Source: Daucus carota subsp. sativus
Taxonomy: Eukaryota > Streptophyta > Magnoliopsida > Apiales > Apiaceae
Direction of reading: 5' to 3'
Length of the DNA stretch: 64,000 bases
Assembly (NCBI RefSeq): GCF_001625215.2
Contig: NC_030382.2
Location: forward strand, 46,279,364-46,343,363
Shown: in pieces, positions 1-11,124 of the stretch
How positions within the stretch are numbered: the stretch's first letter is position 1
How the letters are laid out: each line of letters starts with the position of its first letter
Notes under the pieces: generated by a model
The model's database searches: none
What the model saw: the letters and a program-made list of their open reading frames with translations, nothing else
Told to the model about the DNA's origin: nothing
Made by a program: the position numbers and the translations under genes

Positions 1-495
1 GGAACCCGATTTATGTGTGTGTGATTTTTGTAAAACTGAAGTATGCTAAATAGTTGATAATTTAAATGTCTGAGACACAGACATGCATTTGTTCTTGTAA
101 TGAGCAATACTCCTAGAAAGCCACATTCGTGATCTATCGTACTCCATATCCTTCAAACACATTCTGATTATTTCAGAATACACTGTTCGATGCACAAGTT
201 ATCATTTCTATTGAACAATTGTGAACCTCAACAGCGTACCACTCTGTCTATGGTGCTTAGCAGATCCAATTATTAGCAGATTAGACATAACGCTCTCTTT
301 ATATTGCAGATGTATTTTGAGTCCTATTTTCCTCTCGGTTTTTATTAGCTATGGTCAACAAAAGGAAAGGTCTATAGGCTGGGATCACATATGCACTTGC
401 CTCCTATAACTGCAAATGATGGAACAACCAACACTCTTGGTATTAAGGATTAAAATGAAAAGAACAAGGGACAAGGGCTAACCTGATACAGGCAA
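1..495. other. 3' flank of NDUFV1
   Basis: No gene of its own is seen here. The part next to 496 should be the 3' UTR of the minus-strand NDUFV1 gene. The open frame at 221-409 (+) shows no family similarity or codon bias and is taken as chance. Confidence 0.6.
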
Positions 496-3400
496 TCAGG
501 CGGCAGCAGCCTGCTGGAGCTCCCTATCTGCCCGCTCCCTGATTCTCCTTTCAAGCTCTGGTCTGAAGTGCCTGATAAGACCTTGAACAGGCCATGCAGC
601 AGCATCACCCAAAGCACAAATTGTGTGCCCTTCAATCTGCTTTGTGACTTCTTGAAGCATGTCAATCTCCTCCAACTTTGCATTCCCAACCTTCATTCTC
701 TCCATGATCATCCATAGCCATCCTGTGCCCTCCCTGCAAGGTGTACACTGTCCACAACTCTCATGCTTGTAAAAGTAAGATAGCCTTGCAATTGCATCTA
801 CAACATCAGTTGACTTGTCCATGACAATGACAGCTGCAGTTCCCAAGCCTGACTGAGCAGCCTTGAGCGCATCAAAGTCCATTAGCACATCCTCACATAC
901 ATTCTTGGGTATTAACGGAACAGATGAACCACCTGGTATAACTGCAAGCAAGTTGTCCCATCCACCTCTGACACCACCACAGTGCCTCTCTAAAAGCTCT
1001 TTCAATGGTATACTCATCTCTTCCTCAACTGTACAAGGCTTGTTTACGTGACCAGAAACACAAAATAGTTTTGTACCAGAATTGTTTTTCCTACCAAAGC
1101 TAGAAAACCACTCTGGTCCACGCCTCAAAATTGTCGGGGAAACTGCAACAGTTTCCACGTTTGTAACAGTTGTAGGACATCCATATAGCCCTGCATTAGC
1201 AGGAAATGGAGGCTTTAGTCTAGGTTTTCCTTGTTTTCCTTCAAGACTCTCTAGAAGTGCGGTCTCTTCACCGCATATATAGGCACCCGCACCAAAGTGG
1301 ATATGTACATCAAAATCATAACCAGATCCACAAGCATTCTTCCCCAAATATCCAGCTTTGTATGCTTCTTGCCTAGCCTTTTCAAGGTTTAGTCGTTCAT
1401 TCACATATTCACCTCTAATGTAAATGTATGCAGCAGAAGCCCTCATTCCTACTCCAGCTATCAGGCATCCCTCTAGTAACTTGTGTGGATCATGACGCAT
1501 AATTTCTCTGTCCTTGCAAGTTCCAGGTTCACTCTCATCGGCATTAACTACAAGATATGAAGGGCGACCATCAGATACCTTCGGCATAAAGGACCACTTA
1601 AGTCCGGATGGAAAACCAGCACCGCCACGTCCTCGGAGGCCAGATTTCTTCATTTCATTTACAATCCAATCAGTGCCCTTAAGAACAAGGTCTTTTGTTC
1701 TATGCCAATCACCTCGTTTAATAGCTCCTTTAAGAAACGGATCATGTAAACCATAAACATTTGTGAAGATACGATCTTCATCTTTCAGGCCACCAAAGTG
1801 AGTTTTCTCTGGAGGAGGCGGTGGGGGCGGAGGCTGCGGAGTACTAGCAGTAGTTGCAGACTGGGTACTGAAGAGTCTAGTACCTATTTCCCAGTGCTCA
1901 TTGTGAAGCCGAGATAATGCAACTCTATGTAGAGAAAGTATGCTCTTTATAGGCGCCTAGTAACAAAATGGCGGAAATATACAATAATTAGAGCGACAAT
2001 ACTAGTCCACAAACAATTAAGAGTACATACACCACTGATTATTGAGTCAGACGAGAGTTCATTACGATCAGGAAAAGCCATCCCAGAAATATTTAGGCCT
2101 TGTTTGGAAGTTAGAGGTTTGACCATGCGAATCATCTAATATTGGTGTTTGGTAGTTAGCAGATTGAAATAGCGGGTTGGACTCAAAAAGCTAATTTAGA
2201 AAAAACTACTTGAAGGAGTTTTTTTGATTAGAGGATTGACATGTGTCTAGTAGCCTTTTCAATTAGAGGAATGACATGTGTCTAGTTCAAGTACAAAAAA
2301 CTAATCAAACAACTATTTACCAAACAGTTTCATCTAAAACAACTACTTCAATCCACTAGTCAAAACAACTACTTTAATCAGCCAGTCAAAACAAGTAATT
2401 CAATCTGCTAACCGCTAATTGACAAACAAGGCCTTAATAACTACACTTAGCTAAACTTTTCAAGCAGGCCTTCAGTATCATACTTATATCAGTATATTCA
2501 TCTATCACTAGCAAGTAAAGAATTATTGTTTAGGCAAAATCACGAAAGTTTCTAAATCTTGATTATGAGAAACACAGGATTGACCTCAGAATTTCACTCC
2601 AAATTAATTTATCAAAAATTGATACATGTACATGCGAGCACTCTTTAACTTGAAAAGACAGAATGTTTTCAGAGAATAATTTGTAGTAACTTCTAATTTC
2701 TGATGAACTGAAGAATAACCATCATTGTCAAGGTGCACAACAAATAACTGAAAATTACTTGGATAGTGCAGCTAACAGAAGTATCACTGACATTGAGGAC
2801 TGAAATCGGATACACGGGGTATGGTTTTACCTTCCAAGACAAACACAAACCATCATGTAACTTTTTTGGACTCAAACTTTATCTACTCCAAGACAAACAA
2901 GACGCCAGTACAAGATAACTAGTATCTTTTCCCTTACAAAAATGAAGATATATGAAATATAAAATATTAAAAATATGATTTAAAACTAATTAAAAAACAC
3001 ATCATCACATATTAGTATTAGTATTAGAAAAATATTTACAAATAGATATAAACCAGTTTATTATTTATACTAATAATTCATAATATATAAAAACATTGTA
3101 AAAGCTAAATTTCTAAGAGAAAATATAATCGGCCGGTTAATATAATTTAATCAAACTTCAATTCATTATCACAGAATATCCCATGCAAAAATTATCCGCA
3201 TCCAACAATACTAAACTACTAATAATGTAATGTTAAAAATTAATTTTAAATAAAATTTTTTGAACTATATACTAGCCCGTGCGTCGCGCGGGTTTAAGGC
3301 TAGTATCATTGAAAAGCAGGTAGTCTAATCTAAGTATCTTAAACAGTATGATACTAATACAGTTGGTATTAGTGCAGCTGTAAAAACAAAACCATTGCAA

Positions 3401-4212
3401 AATAAGATAGCATTAGCATTTCAGAGTTAGTTAGAGAGTTACAGGTGTCAATTTCTTATTGGATACTTAGTGTTAGTTAGTTAACCAAATCAGTTTATAT
3501 ACTTGTAAACAGACGCTTCCAGATTCATTCAAGTAAATAGAATTTTACATTTTCTCTCTCAAACTTGTTCTTGTTGTCTTCTACATTTCTATCAGTATGA
3601 TACAAGTTCACATATCTAACTTTTGAAACCAATAAATTTAATATAGAAAGCCTCTGTCACTAAAAAAACCATGTAATTGTGGTTGGAATTCCATGTGATG
3701 AGCAGCGCAGACCCAGGAACTGTATTTAGAGGGGCGGGGGGCCTAACTAGTACTTTAAAAATTACGGATGAGAAAATACAATCCAATACATTAACACTAA
3801 CATCATTCGAATTCATTACATAAATTTTTTTTTAAAAAAAATCTTACAATAACCTTCTTCTAGGTGCCATATTTTGAAATCTTATTATAATATCTTCGAC
3901 ATCAATTGAATTTTTGGGAGGGCTAAATTAGTATTGCAAGTTGTAACGAAAGGTGGTGCTCTGAAGCAGCGATCTATTCAACACACACACACACACTACC
4001 GGCAGCAATATTGTATCGGTGAATGCATACTTTGTAGTCAATTTGTATCGTTTCAATTCAACAAAAGAAAGCTAGCATTATAGCATATACGAATAACGTT
4101 GATAATCATGATTAAACTCTACCTAAAAATCACGACACACAACAATGATTACTATTATATTAACGACAGAGGGAGAGGGAGAGGGAGAGGGAGAGAGAGA
4201 ATGTGTTACCAT
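496..4212 (-). CDS. NDUFV1: NADH dehydrogenase [ubiquinone] flavoprotein 1 (complex I 51 kDa), mitochondrial
   Basis: This is the NADH-oxidising, FMN- and 4Fe-4S (N3)-carrying subunit of mitochondrial complex I in the matrix arm. The CDS joins 4212..4210 (the ATG alone) to 1956..496, giving 487 aa; the Arabidopsis protein is about 486 aa. The sequence shows an N-terminal presequence ([12 protein letters not shown]...), a Pro-run near residue 45, the FMN site [10 protein letters not shown] near 108-117, the nucleotide-binding [15 protein letters not shown] stretch near 220, and the cluster ligands CGQCTPC (C402, C405, C408) plus C448. I placed the start by splice logic: exon 2 opens right after an acceptor TAG with GCG-CCT, and the only fitting donor is ATG|GTAAC at 4210/4209, restoring the family's MAP start. 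The first coding exon therefore holds only the start codon. The 2253-bp intron carries a MITE. It stands head-to-head with the ankyrin gene, about 2.7 kb away. Confidence 0.95.
2096..2433. mobile_element. PIF/Harbinger (Tourist-like) MITE in NDUFV1 intron
   Basis: A 338-bp element is flanked by the 3-bp target duplication TTA (2093-2095 and 2434-2436). Its ends are inverted repeats starting GGCCTTGTTTG, degenerate over about 28 bp. The interior has a partial tandem duplication of a segment containing GACATGTGTCTAGT (about 2236-2290). It has no coding capacity. The TTA duplication and GGCC..TGTTTGG ends are the usual marks of PIF/Harbinger MITEs. Confidence 0.9.
2434..4209. other. remainder of NDUFV1 intron 1
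   Basis: AT-rich intron sequence with an (AC)n microsatellite at about 3980-3997 and a (GGGAGA)n purine tract at about 4167-4200. On the gene's strand the purine tract is a pyrimidine-rich stretch just inside the donor site. No ORF or RNA gene is supported. Confidence 0.7.
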
Positions 4213-4372
4213 TAGAATTTGCAAGATGGAGGAGATGGAGGTGGAAAATGGAAGTGTGTCGTGGTGATTAGTACAACGCTCTCGCCTACACAATTAATCA
4301 CCATGTATAAATGTCCATCCATAATTCTGTGTTGAGTCGGTACTGTGTCTATTTAATGAAGTGATTGGGCAA

Positions 4373-4438
4373 TGGGCCCAAACTTTCTATCGACTGGATC
4401 GGGCTTCTGTGTTTTTCTTTATTCAACTTTTTGGGCCT
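4373..4438 (-). promoter_or_regulatory. two site II-type (TGGGCC) motifs upstream of NDUFV1
   Basis: TGGGCCCA (4373-4380) and TTGGGCCT (4431-4438) lie about 160-225 bp upstream of the NDUFV1 start codon. Such TCP-binding site II elements are known to be enriched in promoters of plant nuclear genes for mitochondrial respiratory subunits. That they act here is inference. Confidence 0.55.
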
Positions 4439-4564
4439 GAAATTTACAACCGCCAGTCTGCCATGCCGCTGCTTGTGGAGTTGTGGGTGCGGCCTCTCAA
4501 AATATTTTGAAGTCCAATATTCCTCTCAGTAGAGCTGGCAATTAGTATCATGTGCTTTCGTACG

Positions 4565-5265
4565 TAGGGATGAACAAAAAACCGATTAACCCGTCAAACC
4601 GTCCCAACCCGTCTCTAATTTCGTCCGAACAAACTGACCCGTATCAAACAGAAAAATAATCAGGTTTGATTTTTATTAAACCGAATAGATTGGGTTGTGT
4701 AAGGGTTTTTAAATTATTAACCCCCATCCAACCCGACCTAACCCGTTTATATTAGTCTATTGCGATTCTTATTTTAAAAAAAAAGAGTTCAACTAGTTAC
4801 ATTTGCAATTTGCTATATCATTGTTATTTTCATAATATATCTTCAATGTCATTCCTCTAACAAAAACCCATCCTGAAAAAAGCTTAATTATCCACAATTA
4901 TCTCACAAATGCTCAAAATTTTCGAATTATCTCAGCCATACCTGATGATAGAGTAACAAATTAAACTTTTACTACAAGAAGCAGTGCTACTACTTTGCCG
5001 GACACCTAGACTAACTTCTGTAATACCAGCACATATATTCAATAACTATGAAGTATGCATTTGTTTTGATAATTTTGTGTTGTTGGAGTTTTTATTTTGA
5101 CCGGATAAAACCCAACCCTACCCGACTCAATCCGACGTATGAATAATAGGGTTGGGTTGAAAATATTTTTCAGGTTTAACGGGTTCGAATTTTTATAACC
5201 GACTATATTGGATTGAGTTGAATTTTCACCGTCAACCCGGTCAACCCGACCTGTGTTCACCCCTA
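4565..5265. mobile_element. hAT-like MITE A
   Basis: A 701-bp non-coding element has ends TAGGGATGAACA and TAGGGGTGAACA (inverted). It is flanked by an imperfect 8-bp duplication, TTCGTACG (4557-4564) and TTCGTAGA (5266-5273). Both arms are packed with the word AACCCG or its complement. The 8-bp duplication and short ends fit hAT. It lies in the NDUFV1/ankyrin intergenic region. Confidence 0.75.
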
Positions 5266-5766
5266 TTCGTAGATATGTTTGTGTCCAGAATAATAAACCT
5301 CGTTTTGTATTCTATCGTGCGTCCTATTTTCGTGAAATGATAATTAAAAATATAAAAAGAAATAAATATAAAAATATAATATTTTTAGATATTTTAAAAA
5401 AACCGAATTAATAAGTAATTACAAAATATATAAATTTAATTATTTCATATATTGTTCATGTACAAAAAATGTGAAAATGTATTCATATTTTTCAGTTTGT
5501 ATTTGTGTCAATTTCTCTTGACGTGTACTATTTATATAAGACTGTACTACATGATTCGTATGTTATTTTGTTTTATAAATTTATTTATCTAAGGATTTTT
5601 GTTATATCAAGTAGAATAAAATTAATATCTTGTTTGTGCAAGGATGTGGATTAACTTTTTATTTAAAAAAAATATATCAAAATTGACATGTAAGAAGAAA
5701 AATATATAAAATAATATCTTTAACCAATTATAAGAGTCGCTATCTGAAGTTAATATGGTCAACCAA

Positions 5767-6480
5767 GGACCAGGATCCTCTGTCTCCTTACCGTGTCTCC
5801 CTATATGTCTCTTATTTTTTATTGGTCAGTTTTTTACATTGCACGTGATCCTCTAGCTTTTTGAATTACTTTTTACACATAAATTTTTATATTCTCAGTC
5901 TTGTTATTTTGTTGCATAAAATATTAACTCCATGATATACAGTTTTTATTTTATCTAAAAATTTAGTATTAGTTGTTTCTCTAACAAATGTACAAGTAAA
6001 TTTCCTTCATATATATATATATAGAAAAAATTCACTATGTAGAAAATAATTTTAGTAGATTAAATATTATATAAGAAAACATTTCAATATTTTAATATAA
6101 TTTTAGTCATTATAAAGAATTTTTTTCTTGTTAGTTTAATAACATTAAAAATATGTTTTCAAAAATTAAATTAATTATTTAATATAGAAAATATAATAGT
6201 AGAAATTACTATATAATATTATATTTATATCATATAAAAAATTTTAGTTGATTATGTACTATAAAAAATATTTGAATAACAAAAGGAACCTTATATAAAT
6301 TTGAAAAATTTTAACGGTAAGAAACTATGTGAGAAAGAACAAAGAGAAACCGCACATCACGTGCAATGTAAGGAACTGACTAATAAAAAAGAAAAGATAT
6401 ATAGAACTAACCAATAGAAAAGAGGGGATATATAAGGAGACACAGAAAGGCGACAGAGGATCCGGACTCCCACCAATGTA
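5767..6480. mobile_element. Mutator-like MITE with long inverted repeats
   Basis: Inverted repeats of 80 bp or more face each other. The left arm starts GGACCAGGATCCTCTG, and the right arm, read inverted, starts GGAGTCCGGATCCTCTG; both continue through a shared TTACATTGCACGTGAT. Long repeats around an AT-rich, non-coding core suggest a MULE-type MITE. A clean 9-bp duplication was not found, so the ends are approximate. Confidence 0.65.
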
Positions 6481-6875
6481 GGTGTCTTTAAACGTAGACA
6501 ATGTGTTGTGAAATGATGTGTTGTTTTTGACTGCTTATAACTTATAAGTTACACACACAAATCACTCACCACATGTCACGCAGAAGCCTGCAAATCTTTT
6601 TATTTCCCCTTCAACATTCCTGCAGGCCAAGTCCGGCTACTCCATTTTTAACCTGTGTCCTTATTGCTCACTCTTTTATTTTACCGTCTCCTCTAGACCC
6701 CTGCCACCCAGACCACGTCAACTCATCAATCCAACATTCGCAGTAATTAAAAAATAACCAGATTTCCCCTCAAGTCTAATAAATACCCATGCTTTATTAC
6801 CTTCTCCTTTCTGGCTCATCCCAACACTCACATTAATGCTTTTACCCCCTCACCTCTGAGGATTCCGCTTCACCA

Positions 6876-9800
6876 ATGTCTTTGAAACAGGTTTATCCGG
6901 TGGCGGACTACGGAGCTCAGGTCTCGCAGCGTCTAGTCGATGCTGCGCACTCTAACCATCCCAAGGTGGCGTTTGATTGCCTCAATGACCCCTTCGTCGA
7001 TGTTAACTTCATCGGAACGGTAGTCTTGAGGTCCAGGAAGACGGAGATCGTGCTGCATGATCACTCTGCTCTTGAAGTTTGTTTTGAGTTTGAGGAGTTT
7101 AAAACGGAGGTCACTGCTTTGTTTCTGGCTGCTAATGCTGGAAATGCTGCTTTCCTTAGGAAATTACTGGTTGGTCCCACTACTTTGTATTTTTTCTACC
7201 GCTTCTTTCAAGAGCTCCGAAATCATGTTAAATATTACTCACTCCGTCTCAATTTATAGGTCTATTTTGGAATAAACACACATATTAAGAAAAAAGTTAC
7301 TCCCTCCATCTCATTTTAAGTGTCCACTTTGCAAATTTCACACATCTTAAGAAACAATTAATGTAATGTTGTTATCATTGTCTTCACACACCTATTCAGC
7401 TTGATTTTTATAAATATTAATTACGTATAGCACAACTCTTAGTGTGTATTTGACCTTTCTTCATTGGAACTAGTTGGTTGTATTTAATACAATATTGAAA
7501 CTAGTAAAAAATTGCATGGGTTAAAGAGTATGACACATATTTTGGGAATTTTTTTTTTAGCAAAGTGGACACTTAAAATGGGATGGAGGGAGTAGTTAGA
7601 TAGAATCTTATCTCATGAATTATTAATTAGTGCATTGATAAGTGAGAATATAGTTGAGTTTCAAAAAAATCACAATAAATATAGGGATTTAGTGCATTGA
7701 GAAATGAGAATAATGTTGATTTTCAAAAAAATCACAATTAATATGTAGATAAATTTGTATTGAAAGAAGAGAGGGACTTTTGGGACAATTTTTTTTCTTC
7801 AAAAGAGACCTATAAATTGAGACCGAGGGAGTAGCTCTATTGAGTTATACTCCCTCCGTCCCTTTTTATCTGTCCATTTTGGAAAATAAAACACATACCA
7901 AGGAATAATTGAATGTATGAACTTTTTCATTAAATACCTCTAATTAATATCTTGAAAATGGTGGAATACCTCTACTTTATGTCTTGAAAACATGAATTCA
8001 ACCAAGTTTTAAATAAGTCAAGCCTTGAAAATTGAAATTATGGAGATATATTTGAAATACTATCATTAAATTAGTTTTGAAAGTATAAACGGACAGATAA
8101 ATAGGGACAAATTTTTACTTCTAAAGTGGACAGATAAATAGGGACGGAGGGAGTAATTAGGAATGTATCTCGAATTTTTTGATATTTATAGTAGTGCCAA
8201 TTAAATTAATTTTGTCAGATAGATGGCATGTATCTCAGTGTTGGTGTGTTATAATTCAAGTTGTTTAAATCAAGGTTGTTCATAATGTGTGGCAGAGTGT
8301 TGGTGCTTGTGCAAACCAGAAACTGTTTCGGGGATATGCATTGACAGCAGCAGTAAGGGAGGGCTATATTGGGATAGTGGAGATACTGCTGAAAGGAGGT
8401 GCTTCGCAGTCTGCATGTGAAGAGGCCTTGTTGGAGGCGAGCTATCTTGGACGTGCCAGAGCTGCTAAGCTTCTCATGGAAGCCAGCATGATCCGTCCAC
8501 ATGTTGCAGTTCATGCTCTTGTTACTGCATCCTGTAGAGGGTTTGTTGATTTTGTTGAGACACTCATCAAAGTAAGCCCTAGTGTTTGTTTCTCGAAAAG
8601 TTTATGTAAAGCTTGCTAAGTAATAGACAAAATTGTCATAATTTTCTTTTTGGAAATCAAATCTGACATTGATAACATAGTGTCTACTGATACTGAAATC
8701 AAATTTCACGATCCTTACCACCAGATTTCCCTGTACGTTAAATTACTTCATTGAGAAAGTATGTTTGTTTGCTTGTTTATGGACTTGCTTATTGACGTAT
8801 ATATATTTATTGATGGCAGTGTGGAGTTGATGCCAGTGCTACAGCTCGTGTGTTGCTTCAGTCGTCGAAGCCTTCTTTGTATGCAAATGTTGATTGCAAC
8901 GCGCTTGTAGCTGCTATTGTGAGTAGGCAGACTGCTGTCGTGGAGCTACTATTGAAGGTAACTATCTTCTTTAGGTACTTCACTATATCATCTTTTGCCA
9001 CTGCCCTCCAACCTGCTCTATGTTGGTCTCTAGATATGTTGATGGTCCACCTATTACCTGTTGGCCTTACGTTGTAAAGCGTGATGTGGTGTGACCATTA
9101 GCAAGAACAGGAATGTGGCTCTGACAAACCTCTTTCTATATGTGTTTTCTTTACTGGAGTCAGATTACAACAATATGATAGTGATGGATATCATTTTGAT
9201 ATTGGGCAGCAGGTTGGTGGTGCTGGAATCGACACTAAGGTGAGACTTGGAGCATGGTCCTGGGACACTTCTACAGGAGAAGAGTTTCGGGTGGGAGCTG
9301 GATTAGCTGAGCCATACAACGCCCTCTGGTGTGCAGTTGAGTATTTTGAATCCAGTGGTGCTATCTTGCGCATGCTTCTGCAACACATTTCCCCTGATGT
9401 ACCTCATTTAGGTAGGACAGTCATTCACCATGGTATCTTATGTGGGAATGCCAGGGCTGTGGAGGTGCTTTTAAGTTGTAGTGCTAATGCAGAATTCCCT
9501 GTCAAGACAGCCGAAAGAACAGAGTTCTTCCCTCTACATCTGGCAGCTAGACTTGGGTCTACAAATATTTTGCAGCATCTAATCAATGCAGGTTGCTATC
9601 TCAATTCAAAATCAGAAGCCGGTGAGACAGCTATGATGATCTGTGCAAGATATAAACATGTCGAGTGTCTTAAACTTCTGGCATTGGCTGATGCTGATTT
9701 TGGTTTGCTAAGTTCAGCGGGTGAGTGTGTCGGGTCAATTGCTGAATCAGTGCAGTGGACAACTGAATTTCAGCAAGTAGTTCTAGAAGTAATTCAAGCC

Positions 9801-10769
9801 GAGAAGGTTCCCTATTCTAGCAACATCGATGTATTTTTCCCTTTAAGATATGTTATTCAAGCAGATAATACAGCAGCCTTGAGAAAACTACTGGACAAAT
9901 CTTTTACTGATCTCGATCAACAGGATAAGAATGGATTCTCCGCTGCAATGGTTGCTGCAGCAGGCGGTCATGTGGAGGCTTTCCAGTTACTTGTTTATGC
10001 TGGGGCTGATCTATTGCTGCTTAACAAAAATGGGGAGACCGCTGTTAGTCTGTCAGAAGCTAACTGGAACCGTGATGAATTTGGAAAGATTATGCTTGAA
10101 CATGCTCTTGGCAATAAAAAAAAATGTTCTGGTGGATTTTATGCTTTACACCGTGCTGCACGTCAAGGCGACATAGACTCGGTTGGGATGCTTATGACCA
10201 GGGGCTATGATTTGAACATCCCTGATAGTGACGGCTACACTCCTCTCATGCTAGCAGCAAAGGAAGGACATGGCAACATATGTGAGCTTCTGATCACATT
10301 TGGCGCGAGGCTTGATTTTGAGAATGCTAGGCATGAAACAGCACTAATACTAGCAAGGAAGAAAGGTTCGGGTAATCAAGCAGAAGGGATACTATTAGAT
10401 GAGCTTGCACGAAATCTTGTGTTAGGAGGGGCATCTGTGAAGAAGTACCGTAAGAAAGGTAAAAGATCCCCGCATGGGAAGTCACTGAGAATGATTGATA
10501 CCGTAGGAGTATTAAGCTGGGGTAAATCAAGTAAGAGGAATGTGATTTGCAGAGGGGCTGAGGTTGGCCCAAGCTCAGGATTCAGATGGAACCGCAGGAA
10601 AAAGTACGATGCTGATAACCCTGGAATCTTTCGTGTGATCACTACAAAGAACAAGGAGTTTCATTTTTTGTGTGATGGTGGAACTAGTATGGCTGAGTTG
10701 TGGGTTAGGGGGATCAGTATAGTTACTCGAGAAGCTATATTTGGTGGTAAACAGGAATGTGCACAATAA
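6876..10769 (+). CDS. ankyrin-repeat protein (plant ankyrin-3-like family)
   Basis: Four exons, 6876..7169, 8296..8571, 8820..8957 and 9210..10769, encode about 755 aa. The N-terminus (VADYGAQVSQRLVDAA) and C-terminus (VLGGASVKKYRKKGK, then TTKNKEFHFLCDGG) match a conserved plant family of long ankyrin proteins whose biochemical role I do not know. Ankyrin repeats run through most of the protein (for example NGFSAAMVAAAGGHVEAFQLL and DGYTPLMLAAKEGHGNICELL), followed by a basic segment and a closing domain ending REAIFGGKQ. There is no signal peptide or membrane segment, so it is probably a soluble scaffold. Introns are phase 0. The exon 4 acceptor could also be 3 nt further on (9213). Intron 1 carries three Stowaway MITEs. 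The ATG at 6876 starts the conserved N-terminal block. Confidence 0.9.
7238..7831. mobile_element. Stowaway MITE (outer), interrupted
   Basis: A Tc1/mariner-type Stowaway element lies in intron 1 of the ankyrin gene. TA duplications at 7236-7237 and 7832-7833 bound inverted ends (CTCACTCCGTCTCAATTTAT and its partner). Its body is split by a second Stowaway at 7300-7592. Without the insert it would be about 300 bp. Confidence 0.85.
7300..7592. mobile_element. Stowaway MITE (inner, nested)
   Basis: A 293-bp element with inverted ends CTCCCTCCATCTCATTTTAA and TA duplications (7298-7299, 7593-7594) sits inside the Stowaway at 7238-7831 and is therefore the younger insertion. Confidence 0.88.
7850..8153. 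mobile_element. Stowaway MITE
   Basis: A third element (304 bp) in the same intron has ends CTCCCTCCGTCCC and GGGACGGAGGGAG and TA duplications at 7848-7849 and 8154-8155. It is separated from the nested pair by under 20 bp. Confidence 0.88.
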
Positions 10770-11124
10770 AGCATGGTTACTTAGCTTCAAGAAACTTTTT
10801 TGTTTGTATTATAGAAATTGTTCAGACTGCAAATAGTTTTTGTACAATTTCAACTGCAACTAAAGCCTCTGTCAAAGTTTGTTCTTCAGCCTTCACGAAC
10901 ACTAAGCTATATATAATACTCTACTGTCTAACAACGATACTACAATGATGGCATTCGTCGTAGAACACTCTGATGACTGATGAGCTCACAACCGCTGATA
11001 ATACAAAATCTTGGATGATTGCAGATTTAAGACCTTTGAGCAAAAAAATGTCATGAATTTACAGCTCTGGGAACTACAGTGTTATCAAGTTAATGAAGCT
11101 TTCAGTTGCCTATGGCCCAATGCC

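Noticed and set aside
10574-10790. Minus-strand frames opposite the ankyrin gene's last exon
   Set aside because: They are antisense shadows without independent support.
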